Shown: positions 1-7,951, numbered from the stretch's first letter. The stretch: DNA of 13,500 nt from an uncultured Clostridia bacterium (GCA_934486495.1 CAKSPW010000060.1:1-13500), one strand, 5' to 3'. The notes: a model not told the origin generated them from the letters alone. Numbers and translations: made by a program.

Positions 1-510
1 TGCGTTATTGTGCCGATAACGGAGGAGATGCTGTTTCGCGGAATACTTTTTAAAATTCTCGAGCCGTACGGCACATTATCGGCAATATTCATTACGGCGT
101 TCGGATTTTCGATTTTGCATTTTTCGCCGCCGGTATTTGTATTGATACTCGTTGTGGGCGCCGTACTCGGATTTTTACGGGTATGCTCGGGTTCACTGTT
201 CCCGTGTATGATTTTTCATGCGCTGTTTAACTTTTTATCCGTGATGCAGATAGTATTTCAAAATGAACTCACATCTTTTGAAATACCGCTTAGCATTATG
301 AGCATTGCGGGAGCCGTTATCCTGCCTGTTTTGATATTTATCGTATACAAGGTTTGGGGAAAGGGCAAATTCCATTCGGGAGTCATAAAGCGCATAAATG
401 GCGGTACCGTTTCGCTTATACTTATACTTATTTTATATGCGCTGATGGCAATAAATTTGGCAGCGATGAACAGTGCGATGCCAATTTTCGGGGGAGGCAT
501 TTTCAATTGA
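1..510 (+). CDS. CPBP-family intramembrane metalloprotease (5' end outside window)
   Basis: This is the C-terminal part of a membrane protein of the CPBP (CAAX protease / bacteriocin-processing, Abi) family. The open frame runs from base 1, so the gene starts before the window; 169 residues are visible. The three family motifs can be seen: EEMLFRG near residues 8-14 (EExxxR), FSILH near 36-40 (FxxxH), and FHALFN further on (HxxxN). These residues coordinate the metal or form the active site in the family. The rest is very hydrophobic, with several likely membrane helices, the last close to the C-terminus. Family members cleave near the membrane in prenyl-protein-like processing, bacteriocin self-immunity or regulation; the substrate here cannot be told. 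The stop codon overlaps the start of the next gene, so the two are probably cotranslated. Confidence 0.85.
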   Translation, partial: CVIVPITEEMLFRGILFKILEPYGTLSAIFITAFGFSILHFSPPVFVLILVVGAVLGFLRVCSGSLFPCMIFHALFNFLSVMQIVFQNELTSFEIPLSIMSIAGAVILPVLIFIVYKVWGKGKFHSGVIKRINGGTVSLILILILYALMAINLAAMNSAMPIFGGGIFN

Positions 511-1274
511 TTTTTGATTCACACGCACATTACAACGACGACGCATTTTCAGACGATTGCGGTGAGCTTTTAAGCTCCATGCCCGAAAACAACGTAGGGC
601 TTATAATGAACGCCTGTTCGTCGCTATCGGAAATGCCCGATATTTTAAAGCTTTGTGAAAAATATCCGTTTGTTTACGGTTCTGTGGGTATTCATCCCGA
701 ATGTGCCGCAGTCCCGGGCAGCAATATCGAAAAGGCGATATGCGAATATGCAAAGCATAATAAAATAAAGGCAATAGGTGAAATAGGGCTTGATTATCAT
801 TACGAGGAAATTCCGAGAGATATTCAAAAGGAATGTTTTGATTTTCAGGTAAAGCTTGCCGAAAAACTCGATATGCCCATTATCGTTCACGACCGTGAGG
901 CACATAAGGACAGCCTTGACATTGTAAAATCAAACAGAGGCTCAAGGGGCGTGTTTCACTGTTTTTCGGGCAGTCGAGAGATGGCACGCGAGGTTTTGGA
1001 TTTGGGATTTTATATTGCATTCGGCGGCTCGCTTACGTTTAAAAACAACGTAAAAACCGTGGAATGTGCAAAATACGTTCCGCTTGATATGATAGTTGTC
1101 GAAACAGACTGTCCTTATTTAGCACCCGTACCCAACCGGGGCAAGAGAAATTCATCACTTTACGTTCATTATGTGATAGAAAAAATAGCTGAAATTAAAG
1201 GTATTGATAAGGCAATTGTTGAAAGCGCAACATACGAAAACGCAAAAAAACTTTTTGGAATAGAGGTAAAATAA
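507..1274 (+). CDS. tatD: TatD family metal-dependent hydrolase / DNase
   Basis: This encodes a 255-residue TIM-barrel metal-dependent hydrolase of the TatD family, a cytoplasmic 3'-5' DNase linked to DNA repair and quality control. The metal ligands can be followed: HAH at residues 6-8, GEIGLDY with E92, IVHD with H128, FHCFSG with H151, and ETDCPYL with D201. The length is typical. I choose the TTG at 507: a GGGGAGG ribosome binding site lies at 490-496, ten bases upstream, and the family begins right there with the (M)IFDSHAH segment. The upstream ATG at 354 would add 51 residues that only mirror the preceding membrane gene in another frame. The TTG overlaps the preceding TGA, which suggests translational coupling. 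The radical SAM gene follows after one base. Confidence 0.93.
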   Translation: MIFDSHAHYNDDAFSDDCGELLSSMPENNVGLIMNACSSLSEMPDILKLCEKYPFVYGSVGIHPECAAVPGSNIEKAICEYAKHNKIKAIGEIGLDYHYEEIPRDIQKECFDFQVKLAEKLDMPIIVHDREAHKDSLDIVKSNRGSRGVFHCFSGSREMAREVLDLGFYIAFGGSLTFKNNVKTVECAKYVPLDMIVVETDCPYLAPVPNRGKRNSSLYVHYVIEKIAEIKGIDKAIVESATYENAKKLFGIEVK

Positions 1275-1275
1275 C

Positions 1276-1887
1276 ATGGATATGAACATAGCATACAGAT
1301 ATTACGATCAGGAACCGATTTATCTTAACATCACAAACAGATGCACCAACAAGTGCAAGTTCTGCATACGCTACACAGACAGTGGAGTTGAAGGTGTTGA
1401 CCTTTGGCTCAAAAGAGAGCCGACGGTTGAGGAAATAAAAACCGCCCTTGAAGAAAACGACTTTAAAAATGCCGATGAAATAGTATTTTGCGGATACGGA
1501 GAGCCAACGGAAAGATACGATATTATTCCCGAAATATGCAGATTTATAAGAGAAAACAATCCCGGCGCAACAATCAGAATTAACACCAACGGTCACGGCA
1601 ACAAAATTGCGGGACGTGACATTACGGAGGATTGGGAAAATCTTATTGACATTGTTTCGGTAAGCCTTAATGAAAAAAATGCAAAACTTTATAATGAAAT
1701 ATGTGTTTGCCAATACGGTGAGGAAGGCTTTTACGAGCTTTTGGACTTCGCAAAAAAGGCACAAAAACACGTTAAAGAGGTTATGTTGAGTATAGTCGAT
1801 GTTCTCCCCGAAGAAGATATAGAGGAGTGCAAGCGTCTTGCAAAGGAGCATGGGATACCGCTGAGAATAAGAGAGATGATAGAATAG
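1276..1887 (+). CDS. TatD-associated radical SAM protein
   Basis: This is a short radical SAM enzyme of 203 residues. The iron-sulfur motif CxxxCxxC is at residues 23-30 (C23, C27, C30). A second typical SAM-binding segment, GYGEPT, is at 73-78. It begins one base after the tatD stop, which fits the small radical SAM family known to be linked to tatD in anaerobes; its reaction is not established. It would use a 4Fe-4S cluster and S-adenosylmethionine to make a radical, and so points to an anaerobic lifestyle. The ATG at 1276 has AGAGG at 1262-1266 with good spacing; the in-frame ATG at 1282 is a weaker choice. The protein is short for the superfamily, with no extra C-terminal cluster domain visible. 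Confidence 0.88.
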   Translation: MDMNIAYRYYDQEPIYLNITNRCTNKCKFCIRYTDSGVEGVDLWLKREPTVEEIKTALEENDFKNADEIVFCGYGEPTERYDIIPEICRFIRENNPGATIRINTNGHGNKIAGRDITEDWENLIDIVSVSLNEKNAKLYNEICVCQYGEEGFYELLDFAKKAQKHVKEVMLSIVDVLPEEDIEECKRLAKEHGIPLRIREMIE

Positions 1888-1899
1888 AGGAGATTATTC

Positions 1900-2706
1900 A
1901 TGGAAAATGTAATTTCATTCCCTAAGCTCGGTATCACCTTTAATGTAAATCAAGCGGCGTTTCACATCGGCTCAAAACCGATATATTGGTATGCGCTAAT
2001 AATACTCAGCGGATTTATTCTTGCGCTTATCCATACGGAAAAATCGGCGAAAAAGCGAGGAATAAACCCCGAAAACGTTTTTGATATTGCGCTTTACGGA
2101 CTTGTAATAGGAATTATATGCGCAAGAATTTACTACGTTATATTTGATTTTTCATCATTTAAGGACAACCTTGCCGATATTTTTAAAATATGGGAGGGCG
2201 GACTTGCGATATACGGTGGTATAATAGGCGGAGCGCTTACGGCGTTTGTGTATTGCAAAATAAAAAAGCTGAACGTCCTGAAGATGTTTGATATTTTCGC
2301 ACCCGGTCTTTTAATCGGGCAGGCAATAGGCAGGTACGGAAACTTTTTCAATGCCGAAGTTTACGGGGGAGAAACGAACTCCCTGCTCGGTATGTCAATA
2401 AACGGCGCACCTCCCGTTCATCCGTTGTTCTTTTACGAATCGTGCTGGAATTTGCTCGGACTTGTAATTATTCTTCTGCTTCGGGATAAGAAAAAAGCGG
2501 ACGGTCAGGTGTTTTTCATGTATACGCTTTGGTACGGCATAGGCAGGCTTTTCCTTGAGGGAATGCGACAGACACAATATATTCTGTATGCGTTTACAAA
2601 TATCGGGATTTCACAAATTGTATCGGCTGTTTTAATTGCGGTATCTGTCGTTATGCTCGTTCTTCTCGGCAGGAAAAAGTGCAAAAACAGCAGCGCAATT
2701 CAATAA
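1900..2706 (+). CDS. lgt: prolipoprotein diacylglyceryl transferase
   Basis: Lgt is an integral membrane enzyme that moves diacylglycerol from phosphatidylglycerol to the lipobox cysteine of prolipoproteins, the first step of lipoprotein maturation. The 268-residue length is normal. The family signature GRYGNFFNAEVYG is at residues 144-156, followed by the conserved PPVHPLFFYE segment (171-180) and YGIGRLFLEGMR (222-233). About seven hydrophobic segments can be seen along the chain, and the C-terminus is Lys-rich, as expected on the cytoplasmic side. The ribosome binding site AGAGGAG (1886-1892) overlaps the stop codon of the radical SAM gene, so the gene is very likely in the same operon. 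It is the last gene before the separate tig promoter. Confidence 0.96.
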   Translation: MENVISFPKLGITFNVNQAAFHIGSKPIYWYALIILSGFILALIHTEKSAKKRGINPENVFDIALYGLVIGIICARIYYVIFDFSSFKDNLADIFKIWEGGLAIYGGIIGGALTAFVYCKIKKLNVLKMFDIFAPGLLIGQAIGRYGNFFNAEVYGGETNSLLGMSINGAPPVHPLFFYESCWNLLGLVIILLLRDKKKADGQVFFMYTLWYGIGRLFLEGMRQTQYILYAFTNIGISQIVSAVLIAVSVVMLVLLGRKKCKNSSAIQ

Positions 2707-2714
2707 TGATACTA

Positions 2715-2730
2715 TAAAATGTACATTTTA
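2715..2730. terminator. AT-rich 16-bp perfect palindrome after lgt, possible weak terminator
   Basis: TAAAATGTACATTTTA is a perfect palindrome nine bases after the lgt stop. It has only one G-C step pair and no clean T-run, so it would be a weak terminator at best. It lies at the end of the upstream operon and before the tig promoter, which is where a terminator is expected. A protein-binding dyad is the alternative. Confidence 0.3.
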
Positions 2731-2784
2731 ATGTAGTGAATTTTATTAAAACTATGAAAAAAATATAAATTTTAAAAAAATGCA

Positions 2785-2813
2785 TTGAATTATATCCGAA
2801 AACGTGATATAAT
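2785..2813 (+). promoter_or_regulatory. sigma-A promoter of tig
   Basis: A -35 TTGAAT (2785-2790) and a perfect -10 TATAAT (2808-2813) are separated by 17 bases, and TGA stands just before the -10 as an extended element. The start of transcription should fall near 2820, about 50 bases before the tig ATG. In this short leader, GGATATT (2819-2825) can pair with AATATCC (2838-2844), while GGGG (2833-2836) can instead pair with CCCC (2843-2846). These are two mutually exclusive small hairpins just before the AGAGGAGG ribosome binding site at 2853-2860. Confidence 0.85.
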
Positions 2814-2870
2814 GGTACGGATATTAGATTACGGGGAAATATCCCCATATTAAGAGGAGGATTTCACAAG

Positions 2871-4160
2871 ATGGCTGTGAAGACTGAACAAGTAGAAAAA
2901 AATCTTGTAAAATTGGTTTTTGAAGTATCGGCAGAAGATTTTGAAAAGGCGGTAAACAAGGTATATCTCAAAAACAGAAGCAAAATCAATATACAAGGAT
3001 TTCGTAAGGGCAAGGCACCGAGAAGCGTAGTTGAAAAAATGTACGGCAAAGGTGTATTTTATGAGGACGCAATTAACGCTGTTCTTCCCGAGGCATATGA
3101 CAGTGCCGTTAAGGAATCGGGCGTTGATATAGTTGCAAAGCCCGAAATTGATATTGACGGCGAAATTGAAAGCGGAAAACCCGTTGTATTTGTTGCACTC
3201 GTTACAACAAAGCCCGAGGTTAAGCTTGGCGACTATAAAGGTATAGAGATTGAAAAAATTGAGCATACTGTATCTGAGGAAGATATTGACAACGCTCTTA
3301 AAGACGAGCAAAAGAAGAATGCAAGAATCATGGTTGTTGATGACAGAGCTATCAAAGACGGCGATATTGCAACAATAGATTTTGACGGCAGCGTTGACGG
3401 CGTTAGATTTGACGGTGGAAAGGCTGAGGATTACGAGCTTGAAATCGGTTCGGGTACATTTATCCCCGGCTTTGAGGAGCAGCTTATAGGCGCAAATATC
3501 GGCGACGAGGTAAAGGTAGAGGTTAAGTTCCCCGAAGAATATCACGCTCCCGAGCTTTGCGGCAAGGATGCTGTATTTGAAGTAACCGTTAAAGCTATAA
3601 AAGAGCGTGAGCTTCCCGAGCTTGACGATGACTTTGCATCCGAGGTAAGCGAATTTGATACACTCGACGCTTACAAAAACAGCATAAAGGAAAAGCTTAC
3701 AGCAAGCGCTGAGGAAAAAGCAAAGGCAGAAACAGAGGACGCTGTTGTTAAACAGGTTGTTGAAAACGCAGAGTTTGACCTTCCCGACGCAATGGTTGAC
3801 GCAGAAATTGACAGAAGAGTAAACGATTTCGCACAAAGACTTCAATATCAGGGTCTTGATCTTGATACTTATCTTTCATATATCGGCGGAACAAAAGAAA
3901 CATTCCGTGAAAACTTCCGTGACCAGGCTAAGGCTTCTTGCAGCTCATCACTCGTTATCGAGGCTGTTATGAAGGCAGAGGGCATTGAAACAGGTGCAGA
4001 AGAATACGAACTGAACCTCGTTGATATGGCTAAAAAGTACGGCATGGAACTCGATAAGCTCAAGGAGCTTATAACAGATGATGAAGCAGACAGAATTAAA
4101 AAGGACATGGCAATGGGTAAAACCGTTGAAATGCTCGTTAACAATGCTGTTGTAAAATAA
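2871..4160 (+). CDS. tig: trigger factor, ribosome-associated chaperone and prolyl isomerase
   Basis: Trigger factor binds at the ribosomal exit tunnel and shelters nascent chains. The 429-residue protein has the usual three parts. The N-terminal ribosome-binding domain carries the signature GFRKGKAP near residues 43-50. The middle FKBP-like peptidyl-prolyl isomerase domain contains the GSGTFIPGFE segment and the following GDEVKVEVKFPEEY strand. The C-terminal helical domain is rich in Glu, Lys and Ala and forms the chaperone arms. The ATG at 2871 is ten bases after the AGAGGAGG at 2853-2860. The gene has its own strong promoter and is followed by a GC-rich hairpin, then clpP and clpX, the common order in Clostridia and many other bacteria, joining folding with proteolysis. 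Confidence 0.97.
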   Translation: MAVKTEQVEKNLVKLVFEVSAEDFEKAVNKVYLKNRSKINIQGFRKGKAPRSVVEKMYGKGVFYEDAINAVLPEAYDSAVKESGVDIVAKPEIDIDGEIESGKPVVFVALVTTKPEVKLGDYKGIEIEKIEHTVSEEDIDNALKDEQKKNARIMVVDDRAIKDGDIATIDFDGSVDGVRFDGGKAEDYELEIGSGTFIPGFEEQLIGANIGDEVKVEVKFPEEYHAPELCGKDAVFEVTVKAIKERELPELDDDFASEVSEFDTLDAYKNSIKEKLTASAEEKAKAETEDAVVKQVVENAEFDLPDAMVDAEIDRRVNDFAQRLQYQGLDLDTYLSYIGGTKETFRENFRDQAKASCSSSLVIEAVMKAEGIETGAEEYELNLVDMAKKYGMELDKLKELITDDEADRIKKDMAMGKTVEMLVNNAVVK

Positions 4161-4169
4161 ACTGCCAAA

Positions 4170-4191
4170 GGGGGAACGAAAACGTTCCCCC
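4170..4191 (+). terminator. strong hairpin between tig and clpP
   Basis: GGGGGAACG (4170-4178) and CGTTCCCCC (4183-4191) form a perfect 9-bp stem closed by an AAAA tetraloop, ten bases after the tig stop. No continuous T-run follows directly: ATATTTGTAAAATCGATTTTTT comes next in pieces. It may act as a partial terminator, or as an RNA-stabilising or processing hairpin that lets some transcription through into clpP. Confidence 0.6.
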
Positions 4192-4233
4192 ATATTTGTA
4201 AAATCGATTTTTTAAAAGAAAGGATTGATATTA

Positions 4234-4821
4234 ATGAGTTTAGTACCTATGGTCGTTGAACAAACAAACAGAGGAGAACGTTCATACGATATTTTTTCGA
4301 GATTGCTCGAGGACAGAATTGTATTTTTGGGCGAGGAGGTAAATGACGCAAGTGCAAGCCTTGTTGTTGCACAGCTTTTGTATCTTGAAGCAAAAGATCC
4401 GGATAAGGATATACAGCTTTACATCAACTCTCCCGGCGGCTCGATCACATCGGGTATGGCAATTTACGATACAATGCAGTATATTAAATGCGACGTATCA
4501 ACAATTTGCATAGGCATGGCTGCAAGCATGGCGGCATTTCTTCTCACAGCAGGTGCAAAGGGCAAAAGATACGCTCTTCCCAACAGTGAGGTTATGATTC
4601 ATCAGCCGCTCGGCGGAATGCAGGGTCAGGCAACGGATATTAAAATTCACGCCGAAAGAATTATAAAAATGAAAGAGAAGCTCAATAAAATAATGAGTGA
4701 AAGAAGCGGTCAGCCTCTCGAAAAAATAATGGCGGACACAGAGCGTGATAACTTTATGAGTGCTGATGAGGCGTGCGCATACGGCCTTATAGATGAAGTA
4801 ATAACATCGAGAACAAAATAA
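4234..4821 (+). CDS. clpP: ATP-dependent Clp protease proteolytic subunit
   Basis: ClpP forms the double seven-membered proteolytic chamber that degrades proteins unfolded by ClpX or ClpC. The product has 195 residues, the normal length. The Ser-His-Asp triad is complete: S98 in GMAASMAAF, H123 in VMIHQPLGG, and D172 in TERDNFMSADEA. The INSPGGS segment (oxyanion and chain-guiding strand) is at about 64-70. I chose the ATG at 4234, with AAAGGA at 4219-4224 as ribosome binding site; an in-frame TTG at 4225 lies almost on top of that site and is unlikely. clpX follows after 15 bases. No separate promoter stands out, so expression may come by read-through from tig. Confidence 0.97.
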   Translation: MSLVPMVVEQTNRGERSYDIFSRLLEDRIVFLGEEVNDASASLVVAQLLYLEAKDPDKDIQLYINSPGGSITSGMAIYDTMQYIKCDVSTICIGMAASMAAFLLTAGAKGKRYALPNSEVMIHQPLGGMQGQATDIKIHAERIIKMKEKLNKIMSERSGQPLEKIMADTERDNFMSADEACAYGLIDEVITSRTK

Positions 4822-4836
4822 AAAGGGACTGTTTAT

Positions 4837-6108
4837 ATGGGTGAGAAAAAACTTAGAAAATGCTCGTTTTGCGGCAGAAGTGAAGATGAAATAAGTCTTG
4901 TTGCCGGGCCTGACGTTTATATATGTGCCGATTGTATTAAGCTTTGCAACCAGATTGTTGACGGAGCATACGAGCCGAAAACAAATGAAATAAGCGGCGA
5001 ACTGCCGAAGCCTAAGGAAATCAAGGCGTTTCTCGATGATTATGTTATCGGTCAGGAGGAGGCAAAAAAAATCCTCTCCGTTGCTGTATATAATCATTAT
5101 AAGCGTGTTGAGTACGGCGAAAATAATCCGGATGACGTTGAGCTGACAAAGAGCAATATACTTATGATCGGCCCGACAGGCTCCGGTAAAACCTTTCTTG
5201 TGCAAAACCTTGCAAAAATACTTAACGTTCCGTTTGCGATAGTTGACGCAACATCTCTTACCGAGGCGGGATATGTCGGCGAGGACGTTGAAAATATTCT
5301 GCTTAAGCTTATTCAGGCTGCAGACTATGATATTGAGGCGGCGGAGCACGGAATTATTTATATAGATGAAATCGACAAAATTGCAAGAAAATCCGAAAAC
5401 CCGTCAATTACTCGTGATGTAAGCGGCGAGGGCGTTCAGCAGGCGCTTCTTAAAATTCTTGAGGGTACCGACGCATCGGTTCCTCCGCAGGGCGGCAGAA
5501 AACATCCGCACCAGGAATTTATTCAGATAAACACCACAAATATACTTTTTATTTGCGGCGGTGCGTTTGACGGCATAGAAAAAATAATCGGCGAACGTGT
5601 GGGAAAAAGCGGTCTTGGTTTCGGTGCAAAGGTTGAGAGCAAAAAGGATATGAATATAGGTGAGCTTCTCTCTGATATGATTCCTCAGGATTTGCTCAAA
5701 TTCGGTCTTATTCCCGAGTTTATAGGCAGACTCCCTGTCTTTGCAAAGCTTGACAGACTTGACAGAAGTGCGCTTATAGATATAATTACAAAACCGAAAA
5801 ATGCGCTTTCAAAGCAGTACCAAAAGCTCTTTGCGCTCGATAAGGTGGAGCTTGATTTTGACGATGACGCAATCGAGGCAATTGCAGATAAGGCTATCGA
5901 GAGAAACACGGGTGCGAGAGGCTTAAGAGCAATCGTTGAAGAAACGGTTATGGATTTGATGTTTGAAATTCCGTCGGATAAAACGGTGCGCAAGGTTGTA
6001 ATAACAAAAGAATGTGTGACAAACGGTGCAGAGCCGAGAATTATAAGACGCACACGCAGAAAGATTGAAAAGGCGGCAGAGGAACAAAAAGCACTGCCCG
6101 ATGCATAA
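4837..6108 (+). CDS. clpX: ATP-dependent Clp protease ATP-binding subunit ClpX
   Basis: ClpX is the AAA+ unfoldase that feeds substrates to ClpP. The 423-residue protein is complete. It has an N-terminal zinc-binding domain (C9, C12, C30, C33), Walker A GPTGSGKT at 112-119, the GYVG pore loop at 145-148, Walker B with D177 and E178, the RKH loop at 221-223, a ClpP-docking loop LGF at 260-262, an arginine finger in EFIGRLP (R298), and sensor 2 GARGLR at 359-364. The ATG follows an AAAAGGG site by the normal distance, 15 bases after clpP. The C-terminal tail is basic and then Glu/Ala-rich, slightly longer than the conserved core. The next gene is lysA; no lon gene follows, unlike in many relatives. 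Confidence 0.98.
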   Translation: MGEKKLRKCSFCGRSEDEISLVAGPDVYICADCIKLCNQIVDGAYEPKTNEISGELPKPKEIKAFLDDYVIGQEEAKKILSVAVYNHYKRVEYGENNPDDVELTKSNILMIGPTGSGKTFLVQNLAKILNVPFAIVDATSLTEAGYVGEDVENILLKLIQAADYDIEAAEHGIIYIDEIDKIARKSENPSITRDVSGEGVQQALLKILEGTDASVPPQGGRKHPHQEFIQINTTNILFICGGAFDGIEKIIGERVGKSGLGFGAKVESKKDMNIGELLSDMIPQDLLKFGLIPEFIGRLPVFAKLDRLDRSALIDIITKPKNALSKQYQKLFALDKVELDFDDDAIEAIADKAIERNTGARGLRAIVEETVMDLMFEIPSDKTVRKVVITKECVTNGAEPRIIRRTRRKIEKAAEEQKALPDA

Positions 6109-6142
6109 GCATTATAAAAACAAACAGAAGGGGAAATGCACA

Positions 6143-7444
6143 ATGTTTATTTCGGAAAATTTATCTGTAAATGAAAAAAATCATCTTGTAATCGGGAAAC
6201 ACGACACGGTTGAGCTTGCAAAGAAATTCGGCACGCCGCTTTATGTTTTGGATGATGATTTGTTTCGTAAAAATTGCAGAGAATACAAAAACGCAATTGA
6301 TAAATATTACGGTGGAAACGGACTTGTGCTTTATGCGAGCAAGGCGCTTTGCTGTATGCACACCTGTAAGCTTGCGAATGAGGAAGGGCTCGGACTCGAT
6401 GTTGTATCGGGTGGTGAGCTTTATACCGCAATAAAATCGAATTTCCCCATGGATAAGGTTTATTTTCACGGAAACAACAAGACGTATGAGGAAATAGAGC
6501 TTGCCGTAAAACACGGTGTATCGCATATAATCGTAGACAATGAATACGAGCTTGAAACAGTTAATCAAATTGCAGCGGCAAACGGCACCGTTCAAAGAAT
6601 AATGTTTCGTATTAAGCCGGGGATTGACGCACATACGCACGATTTTATCCGAACGGGTCAGATAGATTCAAAATTCGGCGTCGCTCTTGAAAACGGAGAA
6701 GCGTTTGAAATAATGAAATCGGCGCAAAAAATGAAAAATGTTTTGGTTGACGGCGTTCATTGCCATATAGGCTCGCAAATCTTTGATATAGACCCGTTTT
6801 GTCTTGCGGCAGAAGTTATGATGGAGTTTATCGCAAAGGTAAAGACAGAACTCGGAATAGATATTGAAAAGCTGAACCTCGGCGGAGGCTTTGGAATAAG
6901 ATATGTCGAAAGCGATGACCCGATTAAATATGAAGAATATATCAAAGCCGTATCCGAGGTTGTAAAAGCGGAGGCAGAGAAGCACGGGTTAAATGTTCCG
7001 TTCATACTTATGGAGCCGGGACGCTCAATCGTTGCACCGGCCGGTATAACGCTTTACACAGTCGGCGGTGTTAAGGATATAAAAAATGTCCGTAAGTATA
7101 TAAGCGTTGACGGCGGTATGGGCGATAATCCCAGATACATACTTTACGGCTCGGAATACACGGCGCTTGCTGCAAATCATGCGTCAGATGAGGCGAGTGA
7201 AGTTGTAACCGTTGCGGGAAAATGCTGCGAATCCGGCGACATCATAATGGAAAATAAAAAACTCCAGCAGTTAAAGGTGGGCGACACTCTTGCCGTTTTG
7301 GCAACAGGTGCGTATAACTACTCCATGGCAAGTAACTATAACCGCATACCTCGCCCTGCTATGGTTGCCGTATCGGGTGATAGTGCAGGCATCGTTATAA
7401 AACGTGAAACATATGAAGATATTGTAAAGCTTGATTTGCTTTAA
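6143..7444 (+). CDS. lysA: diaminopimelate decarboxylase
   Basis: LysA is a fold-type III PLP enzyme that decarboxylates meso-diaminopimelate to L-lysine, the last step of lysine synthesis. The 433-residue protein shows the PLP lysine K67 in YASKALC, HCHIGSQ near 206-212, the phosphate-binding GGGFG at 248-252, EPGRSIVAPAG near 291-301, the substrate-contacting CESGD at 362-366, and GAYNYSMASNYN near 389-400. I choose the ATG at 6143 because AGAAGGGG at 6126-6133 is well spaced; an upstream ATG at 6065 lies inside clpX and would add 26 unlikely residues. No lysine riboswitch is visible in the 34-base gap, so the gene probably shares the clp transcript. A terminator follows directly. Confidence 0.97.
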   Translation: MFISENLSVNEKNHLVIGKHDTVELAKKFGTPLYVLDDDLFRKNCREYKNAIDKYYGGNGLVLYASKALCCMHTCKLANEEGLGLDVVSGGELYTAIKSNFPMDKVYFHGNNKTYEEIELAVKHGVSHIIVDNEYELETVNQIAAANGTVQRIMFRIKPGIDAHTHDFIRTGQIDSKFGVALENGEAFEIMKSAQKMKNVLVDGVHCHIGSQIFDIDPFCLAAEVMMEFIAKVKTELGIDIEKLNLGGGFGIRYVESDDPIKYEEYIKAVSEVVKAEAEKHGLNVPFILMEPGRSIVAPAGITLYTVGGVKDIKNVRKYISVDGGMGDNPRYILYGSEYTALAANHASDEASEVVTVAGKCCESGDIIMENKKLQQLKVGDTLAVLATGAYNYSMASNYNRIPRPAMVAVSGDSAGIVIKRETYEDIVKLDLL

Positions 7445-7454
7445 TTTTAAATCG

Positions 7455-7502
7455 AACACCCCCCCAAAAGTCGATAAAATGACAATTGGGAGGTTGTTTT
7501 TT
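7455..7502 (+). terminator. rho-independent terminator after lysA
   Basis: AACACCCCCCCAA (7455-7467) pairs with TTGGGAGGTTGTT (7486-7498) with two mismatches in 13, around an inner GTC/GAC hairpin, and the T-run extends to 7502. It closes the housekeeping operon and marks the last clearly chromosomal feature before the accessory region. Confidence 0.7.
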
Positions 7503-7794
7503 GATCATATATAGCTTATCAAAACCTCATATGCTCCTGTATCTTTGATATTATATGTATTATATTTTAATGATATTTGCATCATAATGTATTGAATTTC
7601 TATAATGTAGTCACATTTTTAGATTGATTGCTCTAATGGGGCAGAACAATAAAAATACATAAGGTTGCTGCTTTGATACATACCTCTTTGCAGCAAATAC
7701 CCTTTTTATACACTGGCACAGTATAGCCATTTTGGCACACAAAAAAGCCAAACTTTGTTACATTGTCCGACTTATTATAAATATAAATAGTTAG
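7503..7794. other. A+T-rich noncoding stretch left of the repeat
   Basis: No frame here looks coding on either strand. Two small dyads can be seen: TTGCTGC (7665-7671) with GCAGCAA (7690-7696), and TTTGGC (7731-7736) with GCCAAA (7747-7752). Neither is followed by a clear T-run on the + strand. The stretch lies between the lysA terminator and the first 117-bp repeat, and may be chromosomal flank or the worn end of an older element. Confidence 0.5.
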
Positions 7795-7911
7795 GCGGTA
7801 TATTTTTTGTATTTCGGCAAGAAACGATCATCAAAACCAACCTGAGTACAAAATAATTACCGATAATAGCATGGCACCCCCGACCAGAATCGAACTGATA
7901 ATTAATCCTTA
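7795..7911 (+). repeat. 117-bp direct repeat, left copy (candidate attachment site)
   Basis: These 117 bases recur without a single difference at 12526-12642, in the same orientation, 4,731 bp away. Identity breaks at 7912 (A against G), matches again for three bases, then is lost. The right third is the 3' end of a tRNA gene on the minus strand; the remaining 77 bases, 3' of that tRNA end, are A+T-rich with no recognised feature. The two copies bracket the restriction-modification genes. This is the layout of att sites around an integrated element, or of a circle inserted by homologous crossover. Confidence 0.93.
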
Positions 7912-7915
7912 AGAG
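7872..7915 (-). pseudogene. tRNA 3'-end remnant, left copy
   Basis: Read on the minus strand this is the 3' half of a tRNA. It has a loop-like CTCTTAA (anticodon position CTT), then GGATT, a T arm ATCAG-TTCGATT-CTGGT whose five stem pairs all form (one as T-G), an acceptor strand CGGGGGT, discriminator G and an encoded CCA ending at 7872. The 5' half is missing: to the right I find no D arm and no matching ACCCCCG acceptor strand. It cannot make a working tRNA and is best read as the displaced 3' fragment left when an element integrated into a tRNA gene. Confidence 0.75.
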
Positions 7916-7927
7916 GCATACCATTCT

Positions 7928-7951
7928 CGTTTTTAGCGTACGCTATCTACG
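7928..7951. repeat. 24-bp interrupted palindrome just inside the cassette
   Basis: TAGCGTACGCTA (7934-7945) is a perfect 12-bp palindrome. It is flanked at equal distance by CGT (7928-7930) and ACG (7949-7951), giving an outer symmetric pair. It lies 17 bases inside the left repeat and is GC-richer than its surroundings. It could be a binding site for a recombinase accessory protein or a regulator. Confidence 0.5.

Noticed and set aside
1195..1851. Long minus-strand open frames opposite tatD, the radical SAM gene, tig, clpX and lysA
   Set aside because: They are mirror frames of well-identified genes, with Cys/Phe/Tyr-rich translations and no start signals.
7872..7915. An intact tRNA gene on the minus strand
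   Set aside because: Only the T arm, acceptor 3' strand and CCA are present. The anticodon stem does not pair and no D arm or 5' acceptor strand follows.
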